Source: an uncultured Bacteroidota bacterium (GTDB lineage: Bacteria; Bacteroidota; Bacteroidia; JADZBD01). Taken from it: a stretch of DNA of 64,000 nucleotides. How positions within the stretch are numbered: the stretch's first letter is position 1; each line of letters starts with the position of its first letter. Below, piece by piece: positions 9,023 through 17,592 of this stretch. The notes beneath the pieces were generated by a model. It did no database searches. It had not been told where the DNA came from and worked only from the letters and a program-made list of their open reading frames with translations. The position numbers and the translations under genes were made by a program. The stretch is from assembly GCA_937924855.1 (NCBI GenBank), contig CALEYQ010000023.1, positions 1 through 64,000 of the forward strand. Direction: 5' to 3'.

Positions 9023-10431
9023 GCCACCCGTTTGTAAACTCTCACCTCGTAAAAGGCGGTTCCCAGGCCCAGATCATGCTCTGAGCTTTTTGATTTGAAC
9101 CGGGCAATACGGCTAAGCAGGCTATCGGCCTCCAGGGCATCTGCATCAATTCCGGCTTCGTATTTTCCGTAATGACTATCCCAGAAAATTAGTGTACCGG
9201 GTTTTAGGTGTGAACCGGGGTTATCCTTTGGTAAAAACCACAATTCCCGGCATAGATTTTCATTAAAGGGATCGCGATTCAGTGCGTAAGTAATTCCGGG
9301 ATGCTGATAATATATAATGGTTTCCTCTCCAATGCCGGCACGGGTAGTTTCAACCGCGGCTTCAATCACTTCTGTTTCATGATCTTTTTGGAACCCGGGC
9401 CAGAATTGTTTGACCGGGTAAAAAAGGGCCCCAAGAGAGATTATTCCGGCGGCAATCATCCAGGATTTTCCGGAAAGCCGAAACAGATTGGCAAATGTTT
9501 GAAAACCGAAAACTCCGATCAGAGCCGTTAAAGGAGCAACACCTGCAAAAACACGGATCAAACCTATAGAACCACCATTTCCCAAAAACCAGAGCAGGGA
9601 GTGAGCCAGAAAGAAAATCAGAAACGGAACATATATCAGAAAAAGCAAATCGGAATTTATCCGGTTTTTTTTCCAAATTCCAATAATCGGGCTGACAAGC
9701 CCAGTAATCAGCAATACAAAACCGGGAATACCCCAAATGAATTCATTTTTCCCAATAAAATAAAACAAAGATCCTGCTCCGTAATAGGGGTTGTTTCCGG
9801 TATAGGGATTTTGATGTATGATCCAAAGAAAATCACCATAAACCAATCCCCCTGATATTGTGTAAACCACGGTTCCCACCAAAGGAAGCCAGACATATTT
9901 TGTTTTGTTTTTTGTCAAACAGTAAAAAATCCATACCGGCAAAAGCAAAAACCCCTCGGTACGGATGAAGGGCAATGCGCCAAGGAGGAGCAGGGCAGGT
10001 ACGAATTTTTGGTAATACAAAAGATAAATTCCAAGCGATAACACGAATGCAAAAAAGGGTTCTGTTAATCCACTGAACAGAGTTCCGAAAAACACAGGGG
10101 CTCCAAACAAAAGCATCAGTCCCAGCCAGGGCGGAGTCATGGCCGAACGGCGCAGGAAATTCTGAATAATTATTCCTGAACCCATACCACAAATAAAATT
10201 AAATAAGAGAATCCCATTTATTCCGGCTTGCGAAAACGGACTGGAAATAAGGGTAAAAAATGGTTTTCCCCAATGGTGTAAAAAAAGTTCAGGGTGGTTC
10301 CAGCTGAAGCGTGAGATTTCGAAATGGCGAATACCATCAGAACTATCGAATAGGCCGTCTGAATTCAGGTAAAATAAAATAACAAGGAGGCCAACAAACA
10401 GAACAGGAACCCAAAATCCGGGTCTTTTCAT
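9016..10431 (-). CDS. Polytopic membrane protein, GT-C/GT39-like
   Basis: 471 residues, about ten membrane helices. After the first helix comes FDSSDGIRHFEISRF, an acidic periplasmic loop in the position of the GT-C catalytic loop, followed by HHWGKPFFTL, reminiscent of DUF2029/GT39-type mannosyltransferases. The last ~100 residues are soluble. On the opposite strand from the other two GT-C-like genes and nine bases downstream of the fused ABC ATPase gene, so probably in that transcript. Three such proteins within 5 kb suggest a glycan-assembly locus; function of each unknown. Confidence 0.7.
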   Translation of the reverse strand: MKRPGFWVPVLFVGLLVILFYLNSDGLFDSSDGIRHFEISRFSWNHPELFLHHWGKPFFTLISSPFSQAGINGILLFNFICGMGSGIIIQNFLRRSAMTPPWLGLMLLFGAPVFFGTLFSGLTEPFFAFVLSLGIYLLYYQKFVPALLLLGALPFIRTEGFLLLPVWIFYCLTKNKTKYVWLPLVGTVVYTISGGLVYGDFLWIIHQNPYTGNNPYYGAGSLFYFIGKNEFIWGIPGFVLLITGLVSPIIGIWKKNRINSDLLFLIYVPFLIFFLAHSLLWFLGNGGSIGLIRVFAGVAPLTALIGVFGFQTFANLFRLSGKSWMIAAGIISLGALFYPVKQFWPGFQKDHETEVIEAAVETTRAGIGEETIIYYQHPGITYALNRDPFNENLCRELWFLPKDNPGSHLKPGTLIFWDSHYGKYEAGIDADALEADSLLSRIARFKSKSSEHDLGLGTAFYEVRVYKRVAQ

Positions 10432-10440
10432 GATTTAAGA

Positions 10441-12261
10441 TTAACCGGTAGGAACCGATTTTTTCATCCGGGCCGATTTCCGGGCCATGGATGCTTTTAT
10501 ATCTTCCAGTTCTCCTTTGGGAATTGCACCAATTAATTTCTGGGTGTATTCGGTCTGGGGGTTGTTGTAAATAGAATCGGCATCACCCATCTCCTCAATT
10601 TTTCCTTTGTTCATTACCACCATCCTGTCGCTCATGAATTTTACAACGGAAAGGTCATGGCTGATGAAAATATATGTAAACTGAAACTCTTTTTTCAATT
10701 CATTGAGGAGGTTCAATACCTGAGCCTGAATAGAAACGTCGAGGGCGGAAACAGATTCGTCGCAAATGATAAACTGCGGGTCAAGAGTTAAGGCACGGGC
10801 AATACAAATTCGCTGGCGCTGGCCACCGCTGAATTCGTGTGGATAGCGGTAAAAATGACTTTCATTCATATTTACGCGGTTCAGCAGTTCCATTACCCTT
10901 TCCTTACGTTGTTTGTCAGTGCTGAAAATATTGTGAACCCGCATGGGTTCCATAAGGGCCTCTCCAATGGTAATTCTTGGATTTAAACTGGAATAGGGAT
11001 CCTGAAAAATGATCTGGAGGTTTTTCCGCATCTCACGCATCTGGGTGAGTGGGATATCGGTAATGTTTTTTCCATTGAAAATAATTTGGCCTTCGGTAGG
11101 CTCAATCAAACGCAGAATAGTTCTTCCCAAAGTAGTTTTTCCGCAACCCGATTCTCCAACCAGTCCAAGCGTCTCGCCGGGATAAACATCAATCGTAACA
11201 TCATCAACAGCTTTCACAAAGTCCTTCTGGCGGCCGAAAAGTCCTTTTTTGATGGGGAAATAGGTTTTGATATTTTTTAACTCAAGAATGGGGGGCTTTG
11301 TGTAAAGCTCTTTGTGAACCTTTTCCCGTTCTTCTTTGGTGTAAATAAACTTGTTGGTAGCTTCCTCAACTGAAACATGACTTTCGGTCATTACTCCTTC
11401 GCCATCGGTATTCATGAAATCGGCCACGGTGGGCAGCCAGTGAAGTCTTTTGTTAAGGGGAGGTCGACAGGCGAGAAGACCCTTGGTATAGGGATGCTGT
11501 GGATTGGAAAAAATATCCCAAACGCTGCCCTGTTCAACAATTTTTCCCTTATACATTACCACCACCTTATCGGCCAGTTCGGCAATTACGCCAAGGTCGT
11601 GGGTGATGAACATAATGCCCATATCGTAATCTTCCTGAAGTTGTTGCATCAACTCCAGAATGGTGTGCTGAACCGTTACATCAAGGGCGGTGGTGGGTTC
11701 GTCGGCGATAAGGATGGAAGGATTGCAGCTCATGGCCATCGCAATCATCACCCTTTGCTTTTGTCCACCGGAAATCTGGTGAGGATAGGTTTCAAAAATA
11801 TTTTCAGGTCTGGGAAGCTGCACCTTTTTAAACAAATCAATGGTAAGTTCTTTGGCTTCCCGTTTGGTTTTTTTCTGATGCAGCATAATGGCTTCCATAA
11901 CCTGGTCGCCACAGGTATAAACCGGATTCAGCGAGGTCATTGGCTCTTGAAAGATCATGGCAATTTCGTTGCCACGGAAGGAGCGCATTTCACGGTCCGA
12001 AAGTTTTACCAGATCAACTTCACCCCGGGTACGGCTGTGAAAAATAATTTCACCCCCTGCAATTCTTCCGGGAGGATTGGGAATAAGCCGCATGGCAGAA
12101 AGGGCGGTAACGGATTTTCCGGAACCGGACTCTCCTACAATACCAATGGTTTCGCCCCTGTTAAGGGTAAAACTGATGTCGTTTACGGCTTTTACGATTT
12201 CCTCTTCCGTACGGAATTCAGTAATCAGATTCCGAACCTCTAATAGCTTTTCTTTTTCCAT
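10441..12261 (-). CDS. Fused di/oligopeptide ABC transporter ATP-binding protein (DppD-DppF type)
   Basis: 606 residues with two complete ABC modules, corresponding to the usually separate DppD and DppF (OppD/OppF) ATPases. First module: Walker A GESGSGKS at 43-50, signature ISGGQKQR, Walker B ILIADEPTTALD. Second module: Walker A GESGCGKTT near 363-371, signature FSGGQRQR, Walker B FIICDESVSALD. Cytosolic, would energise peptide or glutathione uptake (GsiA has the same layout). No permease or binding-protein gene is nearby, so partners must be encoded elsewhere. ATG at 12261 follows a TACTTTAG box by 12 nt. Confidence 0.92.
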   Translation of the reverse strand: MEKEKLLEVRNLITEFRTEEEIVKAVNDISFTLNRGETIGIVGESGSGKSVTALSAMRLIPNPPGRIAGGEIIFHSRTRGEVDLVKLSDREMRSFRGNEIAMIFQEPMTSLNPVYTCGDQVMEAIMLHQKKTKREAKELTIDLFKKVQLPRPENIFETYPHQISGGQKQRVMIAMAMSCNPSILIADEPTTALDVTVQHTILELMQQLQEDYDMGIMFITHDLGVIAELADKVVVMYKGKIVEQGSVWDIFSNPQHPYTKGLLACRPPLNKRLHWLPTVADFMNTDGEGVMTESHVSVEEATNKFIYTKEEREKVHKELYTKPPILELKNIKTYFPIKKGLFGRQKDFVKAVDDVTIDVYPGETLGLVGESGCGKTTLGRTILRLIEPTEGQIIFNGKNITDIPLTQMREMRKNLQIIFQDPYSSLNPRITIGEALMEPMRVHNIFSTDKQRKERVMELLNRVNMNESHFYRYPHEFSGGQRQRICIARALTLDPQFIICDESVSALDVSIQAQVLNLLNELKKEFQFTYIFISHDLSVVKFMSDRMVVMNKGKIEEMGDADSIYNNPQTEYTQKLIGAIPKGELEDIKASMARKSARMKKSVPTG

Positions 12262-12273
12262 ATTCAGGGACGG

Positions 12274-12281
12274 CTAAAGTA
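12274..12281 (-). promoter_or_regulatory. -7-like box TACTTTAG for the fused ABC ATPase gene
   Basis: One base from TAnnTTTG (TTAG for TTTG), 12 nt before the ATG. The same TTAG variant precedes dnaG and the small gene at 29902-30102. Confidence 0.4.
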
Positions 12282-12340
12282 CATTTTTCAGCCAAACCGA
12301 CCAAAAAATTGGGGGGCTTAAATACCTCATTTTTGACTAA

Positions 12341-12901
12341 TTAAGGATTTTCAGGATCAGGAAGGACGGCATTGGGTTTGGGTGCTGTTGGTTCTTCGTG
12401 TTTGTATACAAAAAGCGACAATTTTCCCTGGCGGTATTCGCTGCTTTCGTCCTTGAGCTCACAATAAATTAACCGGTCGTTTTTCTTTAAAACCCACCCG
12501 GAAAACCCAAAATAATCCTCACCCTCACCATACCTGGATTCGAAAAATTCTTTGATTTCCAGAAATAAGGTCCGGGCATCGCCTTTGGCAATATAGTACC
12601 CATCGAGCCTGAATTCCTGTAGTATTCCCTGGTCGAAAACAAATTCCAGGGTGAACATTTCCCCGTTTTTCTCACGGTATTCATAAAAAAGGTAATCTTT
12701 TTCCTCCTGCACGGGCCTCCCGGGTTCGGCATTTTTTACGGCCTGAAAACTCATGCCCGGTTCATACCCCCGGAAAATCCCTTCATCAGCCCTGGCAAGT
12801 TTCCGGAAGCCTTCTGAATACTCGGAAAATTTTTTCTTTTCACCGCATCCGGAAATAAATCCTGCGAAAAGCGAAAGGGCAAAAAAGACAATGGGCTTCA
12901 T
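12341..12901 (-). CDS. Putative lipoprotein of unknown function
   Basis: 186 residues. N-terminal signal with lipobox: MKPIVFFALSLFAGFISGC, so Cys19 should be lipidated and the protein anchored in the inner or outer membrane. The body is hydrophilic with several Tyr/Glu-rich segments (YEYREKNGEMF, YGEGEDYFGFSGW). It contains no domain I recognise. A TACCTTTG box ends four bases before the ATG. About 80 bp separate its stop from the ABC ATPase start, which has its own promoter-like box. Confidence 0.8.
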   Translation of the reverse strand: MKPIVFFALSLFAGFISGCGEKKKFSEYSEGFRKLARADEGIFRGYEPGMSFQAVKNAEPGRPVQEEKDYLFYEYREKNGEMFTLEFVFDQGILQEFRLDGYYIAKGDARTLFLEIKEFFESRYGEGEDYFGFSGWVLKKNDRLIYCELKDESSEYRQGKLSLFVYKHEEPTAPKPNAVLPDPENP

Positions 12902-12905
12902 GCCC

Positions 12906-12913
12906 CAAAGGTA
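12906..12913 (-). promoter_or_regulatory. -7 promoter box TACCTTTG for the lipoprotein gene
   Basis: Exact consensus. Gap to the ATG at 12901 is four bases (GGGC), so a leaderless transcript is predicted. The box sits in the 16-bp space behind the exonuclease gene, so this gene need not depend on upstream transcription. Confidence 0.65.
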
Positions 12914-12917
12914 GGGT

Positions 12918-13622
12918 TTATGTAATTACCATTTGATCCGGATCAAGGAGTTTTCCCCCTTTGAGTTTCCTGAAAATCTGAGCTACCGTAAACACATCTT
13001 TCTGGCAGTATACCACAATCCTGTCCAGGTCTTTTTCCTTATAGTACACATCATAAACCATGCTTCCGTCGATGTCGTCTTTGGGGGTGGGAATACCGAA
13101 GACAGTAGCCAGCAGATTCAGGGAGGTAAAGTTTTTAAAATCTCCGAATTTCCATAATTCCATGGTGTCGAGAAGTTTGACTTCCCAGGGTTTTTTCCCG
13201 GCCAGGTTAAGAATGGGAGGAAGGGATATGCCATGGATCAGCATCCGCCGGGCCATGAAAGGAAAGTCAAATTCCTTCCCGTTATGGGCGCAAAGCTGGG
13301 CGTCTGCTGAGGAATAATTCCGGGAAAGCAGGTTCCCAAATTCGTTGAGCAGGGTAAATTCGTCGTGACCGGCAAAAGATTTTACGCGGAATGAACTGCC
13401 GGAAATAAATCCCACCGAAATACAGATTATTTTCCCAAACTCGGCAAAAATACCTGCCCTCCGGTAAAGGGATGCCGGGGTAACTTCTGCCGTAACCTGA
13501 TTTTTTACCTTTTCCGACCATAGTTTTTGGATGTTATCCGGGGCCAGCTCAAAGAGCTCATAGGTGGGAACCGTTTCAATGTCGAGAAACAGAATTTTTT
13601 CCTCGTTTATTTCATGCAGCAT
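12918..13622 (-). CDS. 3'-5' exonuclease, PolB-proofreading-like (DnaQ/RNase H fold)
   Basis: 234 residues. N-terminal ILFLDIETVP is the ExoI motif (catalytic Asp and Glu) of the DEDD superfamily; AHNGKEFDFPFMARRM near residue 115 is ExoII, and the C-terminal YCQKDVFTVAQIF is ExoIII with its Asp. It resembles the predicted exonuclease family related to the DNA polymerase B proofreading domain (PF10108-like). Cytosolic; likely DNA repair or processing, but its biological substrate is not established. The frame extends to a TTG at 13628 inside the promoter box; the ATG at 13622 is preferred because the box lies immediately upstream. Confidence 0.85.
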   Translation of the reverse strand: MLHEINEEKILFLDIETVPTYELFELAPDNIQKLWSEKVKNQVTAEVTPASLYRRAGIFAEFGKIICISVGFISGSSFRVKSFAGHDEFTLLNEFGNLLSRNYSSADAQLCAHNGKEFDFPFMARRMLIHGISLPPILNLAGKKPWEVKLLDTMELWKFGDFKNFTSLNLLATVFGIPTPKDDIDGSMVYDVYYKEKDLDRIVVYCQKDVFTVAQIFRKLKGGKLLDPDQMVIT

Positions 13623-13625
13623 ACC

Positions 13626-13633
13626 CAAAGGTA
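13626..13633 (-). promoter_or_regulatory. -7 promoter box TACCTTTG for the exonuclease gene
   Basis: Exact consensus, ending three bases before the ATG at 13622. Overlaps an in-frame TTG, showing that the longer N-terminus is not real. Confidence 0.65.
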
Positions 13634-13671
13634 ATCAGAGGGAGCGATTTTCCCCTGATTTCTTTAAAACC

Positions 13672-14076
13672 TCAGAGAATCATTACTCCGGGTTTGTTGA
13701 TGATGGGAATATTGGTAAGGTGGTTTTCCGAAATGCTTTCAGCAACAAACACATATTTTTTGTCGTACATCACACGGTGCTTATAAAACGAAACCCAGTA
13801 CTCGTTGGAAATGCCAAAGAGGTTTTCCATAATGGGTTCTATTTTTGCAAAATCGCCGGGCTCTATCGTGTCAAGAAAGTGCCGAAGCACCGAGGTTTTA
13901 ACACTTTCTCCCCGCACTTCACCGTAGCCCTTTGAGGTTACCAGCACCCCTTCAATCAATTCCTGTCCGAGGTTTAAGAGGTACACATTCCAAACCTCAA
14001 CATTAATCTCGTTGCGTTCCTTTACGATGGCCACGGCAACGTTTTCAACTTTGGGTGGATGTATGTCTTTTTTCAT
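13672..14076 (-). CDS. Conserved hypothetical protein downstream of rbfA
   Basis: 134 residues, no signal peptide or membrane segment, so cytosolic. Begins MKKDIHPPKVENVAVAIVKE and has an NVYLLNLG segment, with a strand-rich pattern. I recall similar proteins as uncharacterised, Bacteroidota-restricted genes, sometimes loosely labelled as tRNA-synthetase-related, a label I do not support from this sequence. The ATG overlaps the rbfA stop as ATGA, so translation is coupled to rbfA; a ribosome-related role is possible but only by association. Confidence 0.75.
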   Translation of the reverse strand: MKKDIHPPKVENVAVAIVKERNEINVEVWNVYLLNLGQELIEGVLVTSKGYGEVRGESVKTSVLRHFLDTIEPGDFAKIEPIMENLFGISNEYWVSFYKHRVMYDKKYVFVAESISENHLTNIPIINKPGVMIL

Positions 14077-14429
14077 TCTTCTTTTTTCTTCTGCTTTCCC
14101 AGAAGGGCTTCAATTTTTGCGGCCTGGTCGAATGTGTCGTCAAGCACCAGAATCAATTCAGGGACAATCCGCAACTGGGTTTTTATTCTAACTCCAAGGG
14201 CTTTTCTGATTTCGCTTTTCCGGTCGTTTATTTTTTCCATGGCTCCCGCCTTGTCCTTTACGGGGTAAATACTCAGGAAAACCCGGGCAACGCTAAGGTC
14301 GGGACTTACCCTTACTTCGGTAACGGATATAAGTGATCCGGGAACAAGGGAACTGCCCCCCTTTTGAAAAATATCGCCCAACTCTTTTTGAAGAAGGCGG
14401 TTTACTTTTGACTGGCGGGTTGTGGTCAT
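14073..14429 (-). CDS. rbfA: Ribosome-binding factor A
   Basis: Small KH-fold protein that binds the 30S subunit and assists late 16S rRNA 5'-end maturation. 118 residues, normal length. Seen: N-terminal RQSKVNRLLQKELGDIFQ, the VRVSPDLSVARVFLSIYP strand region, and LRIVPELILVLDD near the C-terminus, all characteristic of RbfA. ATG at 14429, preceded by a TAACTTTG box 22 nt upstream. First gene of a two-gene unit. Confidence 0.93.
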   Translation of the reverse strand: MTTTRQSKVNRLLQKELGDIFQKGGSSLVPGSLISVTEVRVSPDLSVARVFLSIYPVKDKAGAMEKINDRKSEIRKALGVRIKTQLRIVPELILVLDDTFDQAAKIEALLGKQKKKEE

Positions 14430-14451
14430 TATCTCAATATAAAATTATTCT

Positions 14452-14459
14452 CAAAGTTA
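14452..14459 (-). promoter_or_regulatory. -7 promoter box TAACTTTG for rbfA
   Basis: Exact TAnnTTTG match 22 nt before the rbfA ATG. It is back-to-back with the exporter promoter at 14497-14504. Confidence 0.6.
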
Positions 14460-14496
14460 TCAAAATATGAAACCTTCTGCCCCGTTAATTTAACCC

Positions 14497-14504
14497 TATA
14501 TTTG
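14497..14504 (+). promoter_or_regulatory. -7 promoter box TATATTTG for the MsbA-like gene
   Basis: Exact match, followed by CCCC and the ATG at 14509; leaderless transcript predicted. Confidence 0.65.
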
Positions 14505-14508
14505 CCCC

Positions 14509-16356
14509 ATGAAAGATGTTTTCAAAATTCTTTCGCTGGTCAGGTTTTATCGAAAACATGCGCTGCTTAACATTTTTTTCAATGTTTTGTTTGCCGTGTT
14601 TTCCCTTTTTTCCCTGGCGCTTTTAAAGCCTTTCCTCGATCTTCTTTTTAATACCACCGAAGTGGGCTACCAGGAGATTCTGTCTCGGGGAAAGCCTGAT
14701 TTTTCGGTATCCGCAACCGGAGTAATTGATTCTTTTAACTGGTTTCTTACCCGCCTGATCGTTGAAGAAGGGAAATTGCAGGCCCTCTTTTTTATTTGTG
14801 TTTTGGTGGTGGTTATGATTTTTTTTAAAAATCTATCCAAATATCTGGCCATGTTTTTCCTCGCACCTATTCGAAACGGGGTGGTACGTGATCTGAGGAA
14901 TAAGATTTACGGAAAAATTCTGGTACTCCCTTTATCTTTTTTCTCCAACGAAAGAAAAGGGGATCTGATGTCGCGCATGAACAACGATGTAAAGGAAGTG
15001 GAATGGAGCGTTATGAATTCACTGGAAATGCTTTTCCGGGAACCGGTAAACATCCTTTTTTTTCTTTCCTGGTTGATCTGGATTTCACCCCAAATGACCC
15101 TCCTGGCATTTCTGTTACTTCCCGTAATGGGATTTCTGATCGGACGGGTATCTAAGACATTGCGTCGTACTACCCAAAAGGAAAAGGAATTAGCCGGAAC
15201 CCTTCTCTCTGTTATCGAAGAAACTCTTGGCGGATTAAGAATTATTAAGGCTTTTAATAATGAAAAAAGAGCCGAAAATAGATTTCGCGACCTTAATAGT
15301 ACGTATACCGGATATATGATCAGCATTTATCGCCGGGTTGATCTTTCCAGCCCCATGAGTGAATTCCTTGGGGTCTTGGTTCTTGTTATTATCATGTATT
15401 TTGGAGGGGCCCTGGTGCTTGACGAACAGACCGCCCTTTCAGCCTCTTCTTTTATTACTTACATCGCCGTATTTTCCCAGTTAATTGGGCCTGCCAAGTC
15501 ACTCACTACAGCCTATTTTAATGTCCAGAAGGGCATAGCCTCGCTGGAAAGAATTAAAAAAATTACAGAGGCTATTGAAGAAATCCACGAACCCTCAAAT
15601 CCTATTCCTTTAACCCATTTTGATCACAGCATTGAATTCCGGAATGTTTCTTTTGCCTACACAAGAGGTGACCAGGGGTATGTTCTTAAAAATATTGAAT
15701 TAACCATACCCAAAGGAAAAACCATTGCCCTGGTGGGCCAGTCCGGTTCCGGAAAGAGCACCATGGCCGATATGTTACCCCGGTTTTACGACCCCGACCA
15801 GGGGGGCGTTTTTATCGACGGTAAGAACCTTAAAGATTGTCGCTTGACAGATGTAAGAAACCTGCTCGGTATTGTTACTCAGGAAAGCATTTTATTCAAC
15901 GACAGCGTTTATAATAATATATGTTTTGGCCTTGGAAATGTTTCCGAAAAGGAAGTGGAGGAGGCCGCCAAAATTGCCAATGCCCACGAGTTTATTGTTG
16001 ACATGGAGGAAGGGTATCACTCAAATATTGGGGACCGCGGCGGAAAACTCTCAGGAGGCCAAAAGCAAAGGCTCAGCATTGCCCGGGCTGTGCTTAAAAA
16101 CCCACCCATCCTGATTCTGGATGAAGCAACCTCGGCCCTTGATACCGAATCCGAACGCCTGGTTCAGGATGCCCTTGTTAAGTTGATGAAGAACCGTACC
16201 GTTCTCATTATTGCCCACCGGCTGAGCACCATACAACATGCCGATGAAATTATTGTCCTCGAAAAGGGGGAGATAAAAGAACGGGGTTCCCACACGGAAC
16301 TTCTTGAAAAACAGGGGATATACCGCCGTTTATACGACATGCAGGCCTTTACCTGA
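14509..16356 (+). CDS. msbA: ABC exporter, MsbA-like (transmembrane and ATPase domains fused)
   Basis: 615 residues: six-helix transmembrane domain (~20-330) followed by an ABC domain. Walker A GQSGSGKST near 409-417, Q-loop GIVTQES, signature LSGGQKQRLSIARA, Walker B ILILDEATSALD, switch His in IAHRLST. Works as a homodimer half-transporter in the inner membrane; the MsbA family flips lipid A-core, and Bacteroidota homologues are commonly so annotated, but peptide or drug export cannot be excluded from sequence. Monocistronic by layout; the T9SS cargo gene downstream has its own promoter box. Confidence 0.88.
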   Translation: MKDVFKILSLVRFYRKHALLNIFFNVLFAVFSLFSLALLKPFLDLLFNTTEVGYQEILSRGKPDFSVSATGVIDSFNWFLTRLIVEEGKLQALFFICVLVVVMIFFKNLSKYLAMFFLAPIRNGVVRDLRNKIYGKILVLPLSFFSNERKGDLMSRMNNDVKEVEWSVMNSLEMLFREPVNILFFLSWLIWISPQMTLLAFLLLPVMGFLIGRVSKTLRRTTQKEKELAGTLLSVIEETLGGLRIIKAFNNEKRAENRFRDLNSTYTGYMISIYRRVDLSSPMSEFLGVLVLVIIMYFGGALVLDEQTALSASSFITYIAVFSQLIGPAKSLTTAYFNVQKGIASLERIKKITEAIEEIHEPSNPIPLTHFDHSIEFRNVSFAYTRGDQGYVLKNIELTIPKGKTIALVGQSGSGKSTMADMLPRFYDPDQGGVFIDGKNLKDCRLTDVRNLLGIVTQESILFNDSVYNNICFGLGNVSEKEVEEAAKIANAHEFIVDMEEGYHSNIGDRGGKLSGGQKQRLSIARAVLKNPPILILDEATSALDTESERLVQDALVKLMKNRTVLIIAHRLSTIQHADEIIVLEKGEIKERGSHTELLEKQGIYRRLYDMQAFT

Positions 16357-16398
16357 TAACCGCTCATCCTAAAACAAGGGAATTTCAACTGCTTTTAT

Positions 16399-16406
16399 TA
16401 AATTTG
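16399..16406 (+). promoter_or_regulatory. -7 promoter box TAAATTTG for the T9SS cargo gene
   Basis: Exact match, 19 nt before the ATG at 16426. Confidence 0.6.
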
Positions 16407-16425
16407 CTAACCAAAAATTCAAACC

Positions 16426-17484
16426 ATGAAAAAATCATTACTACTTTTTGCCGTTTCACTATCATCACTGGCCTTTTCCCAAATTACTCTTAATATGGGT
16501 GATATTGCCAATATCGGCTTTTCTATCCGCCAGGCGAATGATACTTTACCCACGGTGACTCCCGGTCCTTCCGGAGCCAGTCAAACCTGGAACTTTACCA
16601 ATTTGAATAACCATTACATGGACACTCTGTTATTCACAAACCCCAATTGGACTCCATATGGAGGCAGCTTTCCGGGGTCTAACCTTTGTCTTATGTTTGG
16701 AACCTCAGGCTTTTATGCTTATCTGAGGAATAACTCAAACAGCCTTGAAATATTAGGCCAGGCCGGCGACTTCGGATTCGGCCCAATGGTGATTGACCTT
16801 AATCCTGATGAGCTGATTTTGCCTTATCCTTTTACTTATAATGGCACGTATAACAACACCTCCAAATATTCAGTTCAATTTCCCTTCCCGCAGCCGCCCA
16901 TGGATTCCCTCCGGGTGAAAAATACCACCATTAAAAGTGGAAATGCTGATGCCTGGGGAACCGTAACAACTCCGCTCGCATCCAATGTTCAGGTTTTGAG
17001 GATTCGTGAGCAAAGAATTTCCATCGACAGCGTCTTTGCCCATATCACTTTCCCTGCACCTTCATGGCAGTTTATGCAGGAATCACGTGATACAACCATT
17101 GAATATTCATATTGGGCAAAAAACACAGGAAACAACTATGGATTTCCTCTTGTAAATATATCGACTGACGCACAGGGCCAGGTTACGAGTGCAAACTGGC
17201 TTCAGGCAGCCCCCGCACAAACAGGAATTGAAGAAAATGAGCTAAGTTCTATTTCTACCTATCCTAACCCGGGGGTTAATGAAATTTTCTTCGATTGCTC
17301 TAAAGGTAACTTTGCCAGAATTACCCTTGTGGATGCCACAGGAAAAGAAGTTCTTGCCGTACCTGCAGGGAATAAAGTGGTAAAGGTAGATGTTGCCCAC
17401 CTCGATGCCGGAACCTATTTTTATTACGCCTCTGATAGAGAAGGCTCTGTCAGAAAAGCCGGAAAAATTTTGATCACCAGATAA
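16426..17484 (+). CDS. Secreted protein with type IX secretion (type A) sorting domain
   Basis: 352 residues. Signal peptide MKKSLLLFAVSLSSLAFSQ. Central region (20-260) is Asn/Thr/Pro-rich and beta-strand-like without a recognised catalytic motif. Residues ~270-352 form a Por-secretion/T9SS type A C-terminal domain: STYPNPGVNEIFFD, then a GKEVLAV strand, LDAGTYFYYA and terminal KAGKILITR. The protein should cross the outer membrane by T9SS and be released or attached to the surface. Function of the central region unknown. The next gene encodes another cargo protein but after a hairpin, so it may be separately transcribed. Confidence 0.85.
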   Translation: MKKSLLLFAVSLSSLAFSQITLNMGDIANIGFSIRQANDTLPTVTPGPSGASQTWNFTNLNNHYMDTLLFTNPNWTPYGGSFPGSNLCLMFGTSGFYAYLRNNSNSLEILGQAGDFGFGPMVIDLNPDELILPYPFTYNGTYNNTSKYSVQFPFPQPPMDSLRVKNTTIKSGNADAWGTVTTPLASNVQVLRIREQRISIDSVFAHITFPAPSWQFMQESRDTTIEYSYWAKNTGNNYGFPLVNISTDAQGQVTSANWLQAAPAQTGIEENELSSISTYPNPGVNEIFFDCSKGNFARITLVDATGKEVLAVPAGNKVVKVDVAHLDAGTYFYYASDREGSVRKAGKILITR

Positions 17485-17493
17485 ATTCTCCTT

Positions 17494-17523
17494 CAGCCCG
17501 CCGGGTTTCACGGCGGGCTGTTT
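17494..17523 (+). terminator. Rho-independent-like terminator after the T9SS gene
   Basis: Nine-base arms CAGCCCGCC and GGCGGGCTG around a nine-base loop (17503-17511), followed by a short TTT. The stem is strong but the T-run is weak. Confidence 0.65.
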
Positions 17524-17592
17524 CGGAATAACCCATCTCTGTTTCTCAAAGTGATATTTTAAACCAATCACAAAAAACCAAAACCAATCTTC

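Noticed and set aside
11377..12243. Plus-strand open frame of 288 codons opposite the fused ABC ATPase
   Set aside because: Lies wholly antisense to a gene with intact Walker and signature motifs in both modules; the translation is low-complexity (His/Gly/Phe-rich) with no promoter box.
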